Position numbers and translations under genes: made by a program
Assembly (NCBI GenBank): GCA_003641465.1
Contig: QNAJ01000073.1
Span: 1 to 7,168 of the forward strand
Reading direction: 5' to 3'
Length of the DNA stretch: 7,168 nucleotides
Source of the DNA: Verrucomicrobiota bacterium
Lineage (GTDB): Bacteria > Verrucomicrobiota > Kiritimatiellia > B70-G9
Shown here: piece by piece, positions 4,719 to 7,168 of the stretch
Position numbering within the stretch: position 1 is the first letter of the stretch
How the letters are laid out: the number at the start of each line of letters is the position of its first letter
The notes under the pieces: generated by a model
What the model was told of the DNA's origin: nothing
What the model saw: only the letters and a program-made list of their open reading frames with translations
Database searches by the model: none

Positions 4719-6143
4719 CTAGACCGGCCTGCTCAAGACAAGCAATGTTATATCGTCGTATTTCGCCGCGCCGGCCGTGAATCGCTGCAATCTTTCACGT
4801 ACCGCTTGCGCCACCGCCTCCGCACCCCCCGCAGCCGACTGGCGGATAGTTTCTACCAGACGCTGAATCCCCCATTCCGCTCCATCCCGATCCATGGCCT
4901 CGACTATACCATCGGTATAAAGTACCAGCACATCTCCCGGCTCAAGCTGGACCTCAGTCCTCTGCAGATGTTCTTCGAAGGTCCTGGAGTCGGCAATACC
5001 GATCGCAATACCCTGCGATTCGACAACCCGGACGTCTCCGTCAGATGCCCGATACCACAGAGGCTTCTCATGACCCGCCCGCGCTACTTGCACACGGTAT
5101 GTCTCCGTATCCACCACCGCATAAACCAAGCTGATGAACATATCCTCGGCAATATCCCGGCAGACAAACCGGTTGACTTCGCGCAGCACTTCGCCCGGAT
5201 CCGACAGGTGCCGGGCGTGAGAACGAAGCACGCTGCGGCACAATGCCATGATTATTGCACCGCTGACCCCCTTGCCGGAAACGTCGGCGACCACCAGCCC
5301 CAGCAGCCCTTCCTCCACATCAATAAAATCGTAGTAGTCCCCGCCGACTTCCAGAGCCGGTTCATTAAACGCCGCCAGCTCCAGCCCGGCGATACGGGGG
5401 GTCTCGGCCGGCAGAAGACTCTTCTGAATCCGGCGGGCCAGACTCAGATCATGGTCAATCCGTCGTTTCTGCTCAATCACTTCGCGCAGCTGCGAAAAAT
5501 GCACTGATACTGAAGCCTGTTCAGCAATGGATTCCAGCAGTGTCTGATCCGATCGCGTGAAAACATTTCCGTCAGCCCGATTGACTACAACAATCACCCC
5601 GATCACCCGGTCATGAAAGCGCATGGGTGCCGCCAGGGCCGTGTGAACCTTCAGAAGGTCTCCGGAATAACGGGGAATCCGGGGGTCACGCTCCGGGTCC
5701 TCCACCAGCACTGATCGTCCCAGCGCCGCCTCACCTACCAGTCCCTCTCCCTCTTTGATGCGTTCGCTCAGCACCGCTTCGCGCAGTCGCTTGGCTCCTC
5801 CGCCGACCGCATCAACCACCATCCCGCGCCCGGACCCCGCCAGCGGTGGAAACATCCCCGCAACCGCCCGTGCCCGCAACACACCCCCTTCCGTCTCAAA
5901 AAGATAGATTGCTCCCGCAGAGGCACGCACGATGCGCAAGGCGTAGAAAAGAATCCGGTTGAGAAGCAGATCGGTATCCACGTCTTCGGCGCCAGCGAAT
6001 ACCTCACCGACATCGTGTACAAATCCCACCATCACCTGCTTTTCCTGCAGGAGACGGTTGACCTCGGCCCTCAGCCTCCGGAGATGAAACACCAGTCCGA
6101 AGAGAATCAGGACAAATACGCAGATACTGACTACGCACATCAT
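4719..6143 (-). CDS. Membrane-anchored GAF-PP2C (RsbU/SpoIIE-type) serine phosphatase
   Basis: A 474-residue protein that should dephosphorylate a STAS protein in response to a signal. Residues 3-20 form one N-terminal transmembrane helix followed by HLRRLR, so the rest is cytoplasmic. A GAF domain covers about 50-215 (ILFYALRIVRASAGAIYLFE, then GEGLVGEAALGRSVLVED and ALAAPMRFHDRVIGVIVVVN). A helical linker (216-245) ends in the family signature ARRIQKSLLP. The SpoIIE-type PP2C domain follows, with metal-binding motifs EVGGDYYDF (265-273), VVADVSGKG (284-292), AGHEKPLWYR (356-365), LYTDGIVEA (408-416) and YDDITLLVL (462-470). All expected acidic residues are present, so it should be active. 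GAF would sense a small ligand or redox state, unidentified. The ATG-ATG start has no well-spaced ribosome site; GGGGGAGG lies 16 bases upstream. It begins 60 bases after the longer STAS gene. Confidence 0.93.
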   Translation of the reverse strand: MMCVVSICVFVLILFGLVFHLRRLRAEVNRLLQEKQVMVGFVHDVGEVFAGAEDVDTDLLLNRILFYALRIVRASAGAIYLFETEGGVLRARAVAGMFPPLAGSGRGMVVDAVGGGAKRLREAVLSERIKEGEGLVGEAALGRSVLVEDPERDPRIPRYSGDLLKVHTALAAPMRFHDRVIGVIVVVNRADGNVFTRSDQTLLESIAEQASVSVHFSQLREVIEQKRRIDHDLSLARRIQKSLLPAETPRIAGLELAAFNEPALEVGGDYYDFIDVEEGLLGLVVADVSGKGVSGAIIMALCRSVLRSHARHLSDPGEVLREVNRFVCRDIAEDMFISLVYAVVDTETYRVQVARAGHEKPLWYRASDGDVRVVESQGIAIGIADSRTFEEHLQRTEVQLEPGDVLVLYTDGIVEAMDRDGAEWGIQRLVETIRQSAAGGAEAVAQAVRERLQRFTAGAAKYDDITLLVLSRPV

Positions 6144-6203
6144 CGCTGCCCGGTGTGAGCCTCCCCCGCTGATGCCGCTGCGAATCCACGGGCGGTGCCC
6201 GCC

Positions 6204-6755
6204 TCAACTCCCACCAGCGGAAGGTGAACTCTTTTCCAAGTATTCCACCACATCCCTGAAACGCGGAACATTCTCCGGGGTAAGGTTCATCAGCTCCCGG
6301 TGGGCCTCCAGCATGGTCTTACGGGTCTCGGTCACATCTTCCCGGACATCCAGCTCCACGAAATCGGCGGCATCTCCCAGAAGGGATTTCAGTTCCTCGA
6401 CCGGCGTGCCCACCACAGCCGGACGCACCACCGTGTCCAGTCCCAAAGTAGAAAGCAGCCCCCGGGCGTGTGAAGTCAGATTCACCATGAGAATCTCACC
6501 GTGTCTTTCCTGTGATAAACGAGATGCCAGACCCGCAATGACCCCCATGAAAGTGCTATCCATCTGGGTGCAGTGCCGCATGTCGAAGATCAGGCGGTCG
6601 AATCCCTTTCGGATCGCTTGTTCACCGTAGCGCTTCAGCGAGGGGGCCAGCTGGTACGAACCCCGGCCAATAACCCGGATCACCGCCTGCTTCCCCACTT
6701 CCGCCACCAGCAGGCGGGATGCCGAGCTGTCAACCCCTGTATGGTCTTCGGCCAT
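6204..6755 (-). CDS. STAS-domain protein with C-terminal extension, first gene of the partner-switching operon
   Basis: A 183-residue protein counted from the ATG at 6755-6753. A TTG at 6770 would add five residues, but its AGGAA directly abuts it, so the ATG is preferred; neither start has a strong ribosome site. Residues about 15-110 form a STAS domain: AVIRVIGRGSYQLAPSL, then FDRLIFDMRHCTQMDSTFMG with the phosphoacceptor-type Ser67 in MDST, then EILMVNLTSHARGLLSTLGL. A charged helical tail of about 65 residues follows (VEELKSLLGD, then TRKTMLEAHRELMNL and VPRFRDVVEYLEK). The tail is absent from the short STAS protein downstream and may bind another partner. A canonical MDST motif suggests control by phosphorylation, and the PP2C phosphatase encoded 60 bases downstream is the likely enzyme; this is inference. 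Confidence 0.87.
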   Translation of the reverse strand: MAEDHTGVDSSASRLLVAEVGKQAVIRVIGRGSYQLAPSLKRYGEQAIRKGFDRLIFDMRHCTQMDSTFMGVIAGLASRLSQERHGEILMVNLTSHARGLLSTLGLDTVVRPAVVGTPVEELKSLLGDAADFVELDVREDVTETRKTMLEAHRELMNLTPENVPRFRDVVEYLEKSSPSAGGS

Positions 6756-6813
6756 CTCCCGCTCAGCCAATTCCTGCTGCCATTCTGATAATATCGCGTC
6801 ACCGGCAGTATCA

Positions 6814-6831
6814 ATGCAAGCGCTTTACCAT
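6814..6831 (-). promoter_or_regulatory. Sigma-54-like (-24/-12) promoter candidate for the STAS/PP2C operon
   Basis: On the minus strand, TGGTAA at -24 (starting 6830) and a perfect TTGCA at -12 have exact GG-N10-GC spacing. The -24 half is weaker than in the two elements near 800-976 (TGGTAA for TGGCAC). It lies just after the rsmI stop codon (6838). Transcription would begin near 6804, leaving a leader of about 49 bases to the ATG at 6755, similar to the leader of the TPR/MshEN gene. Confidence 0.42.
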
Positions 6832-6837
6832 TCGAAA

Positions 6838-7168
6838 TCAGCTCTGATCTCTACCACCTCCACGACGCCGGGCACGCCCGATGACCACCGTAAGCTCACC
6901 ACGGATCCTGTCGGCCCCCATTTGCTCTCTGACCTCTTCCACGCTGCCTTCGCAGCATTCTTCGTGCCGCTTGGTCATCTCCCGCGCGACAAACAACCGG
7001 CGTCCCGGGTCAAGCTGCCCGATTTCCTCCAACAGCCGCAGAAAACGGTGCGGAGATTCGAAAACCACACAGGGATATTCCATGGACAGCAGCTTCTGCA
7101 GCTCCGCTCTCCGACGGGCGGCCTTCCGCGGCAGAAATCCCGCAAAAAAGAAAGCCCCGCCGCCTTCG
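6838..7168 (-). CDS. rsmI: RsmI, 16S rRNA (cytidine-1402-2'-O)-methyltransferase, C-terminal part (5' end outside window)
   Basis: The last 109 residues plus TGA are present; the frame is open to the window edge. RsmI methylates the 2'-OH of C1402 in the decoding centre of 16S rRNA using SAM. Recognisable segments are FFAGFLPRKAARRRAELQKL, YPCVVFESPHRFLRLLEEI, RRLFVAREMTKRHEECCEGS and IRGELTVVIGRARR, all in the order seen in the C-terminal half of the family. The protein ends soon after GELTVVI with an Arg/Gly-rich tail, so it lacks the extra C-terminal helical region present in many family members. The gene ends 82 bases before the STAS gene in the same orientation. Read-through into that operon is possible because no terminator is visible. 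Confidence 0.93.
   Translation of the reverse strand, partial: EGGGAFFFAGFLPRKAARRRAELQKLLSMEYPCVVFESPHRFLRLLEEIGQLDPGRRLFVAREMTKRHEECCEGSVEEVREQMGADRIRGELTVVIGRARRRGGGRDQS

Noticed and set aside
4659..5507. Plus-strand open frame of 282 codons
   Set aside because: It is entirely antisense to the PP2C phosphatase and STAS start. All PP2C motifs are intact on the other strand, so this is a shadow of high-GC coding sequence.
6755..6770. TTG start at 6770 for the longer STAS protein
   Set aside because: AGGAA directly abuts the TTG without spacing, and the extra five residues precede the STAS domain; the ATG at 6755 is more likely but not certain.
6788..6814. Sigma-70-like pair TTGATA and TATTAT upstream of the longer STAS gene
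   Set aside because: The spacer is only 15 bases, and using TTGCAT as -35 gives 20 bases. The overlapping sigma-54-like element has exact spacing, so I preferred it, with limited confidence.

Overview
The window looks like chromosomal DNA from a Gram-negative bacterium of fairly high GC. An LpxC-family lipid A deacetylase implies an outer membrane with lipid A chemistry, a type IV pilus assembly ATPase is present, and several promoters look sigma-54 dependent. The mix of GAF-PP2C phosphatase, STAS proteins and divergent LpxC would fit the PVC group (Verrucomicrobiota, Kiritimatiellota, Lentisphaerota) or a deltaproteobacterial-type lineage. The sequence does not settle this, and the taxonomic remark is a weak inference. 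I see no insertion sequence, phage gene, CRISPR array or integrase, and the gene order looks native.

Layout. (1) 1-770, minus: the N-terminal 256 residues of a PilB/GspE-type ATPase, cut by the window edge. (2) 771-1037: a divergent control region with two outward-facing sigma-54-like -24/-12 elements. (3) 1038-1874, plus: a TPR protein whose C-terminal half resembles the N-terminal (MshEN/GspE_N) domain of PilB but has no ATPase. (4) 1908-2960, minus: a divergent LpxC-like deacetylase. (5) 3100-3543, minus: a small membrane protein with two transmembrane helices and a cytoplasmic four-cysteine domain otherwise familiar from sensor proteins. (6) 3744-3819, minus: tRNA with anticodon CAU, with its own strong sigma-70 promoter. 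(7) 3891-6755, minus: a four-gene partner-switching operon, in transcription order STAS protein with C-terminal extension, membrane-anchored GAF-PP2C phosphatase, short STAS protein, RsbW-like ATPase-fold protein. (8) 6838-7168, minus: the C-terminal end of RsmI, the 16S rRNA 2'-O-methyltransferase.

How the parts may work together. The PP2C phosphatase, two STAS antagonists and anti-sigma-like protein have the composition of an RsbU/RsbV/RsbW module, in which signal-dependent dephosphorylation of a STAS protein changes its binding partner. The RsbW-like member, however, has lost the Asn of the N box and the Asp of the next ATP-binding motif, so it may bind without phosphorylating. A third sigma-54-like element precedes this operon, so the pilus genes and the signalling operon may share an activator. 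That last link is inference from promoter sequence alone.
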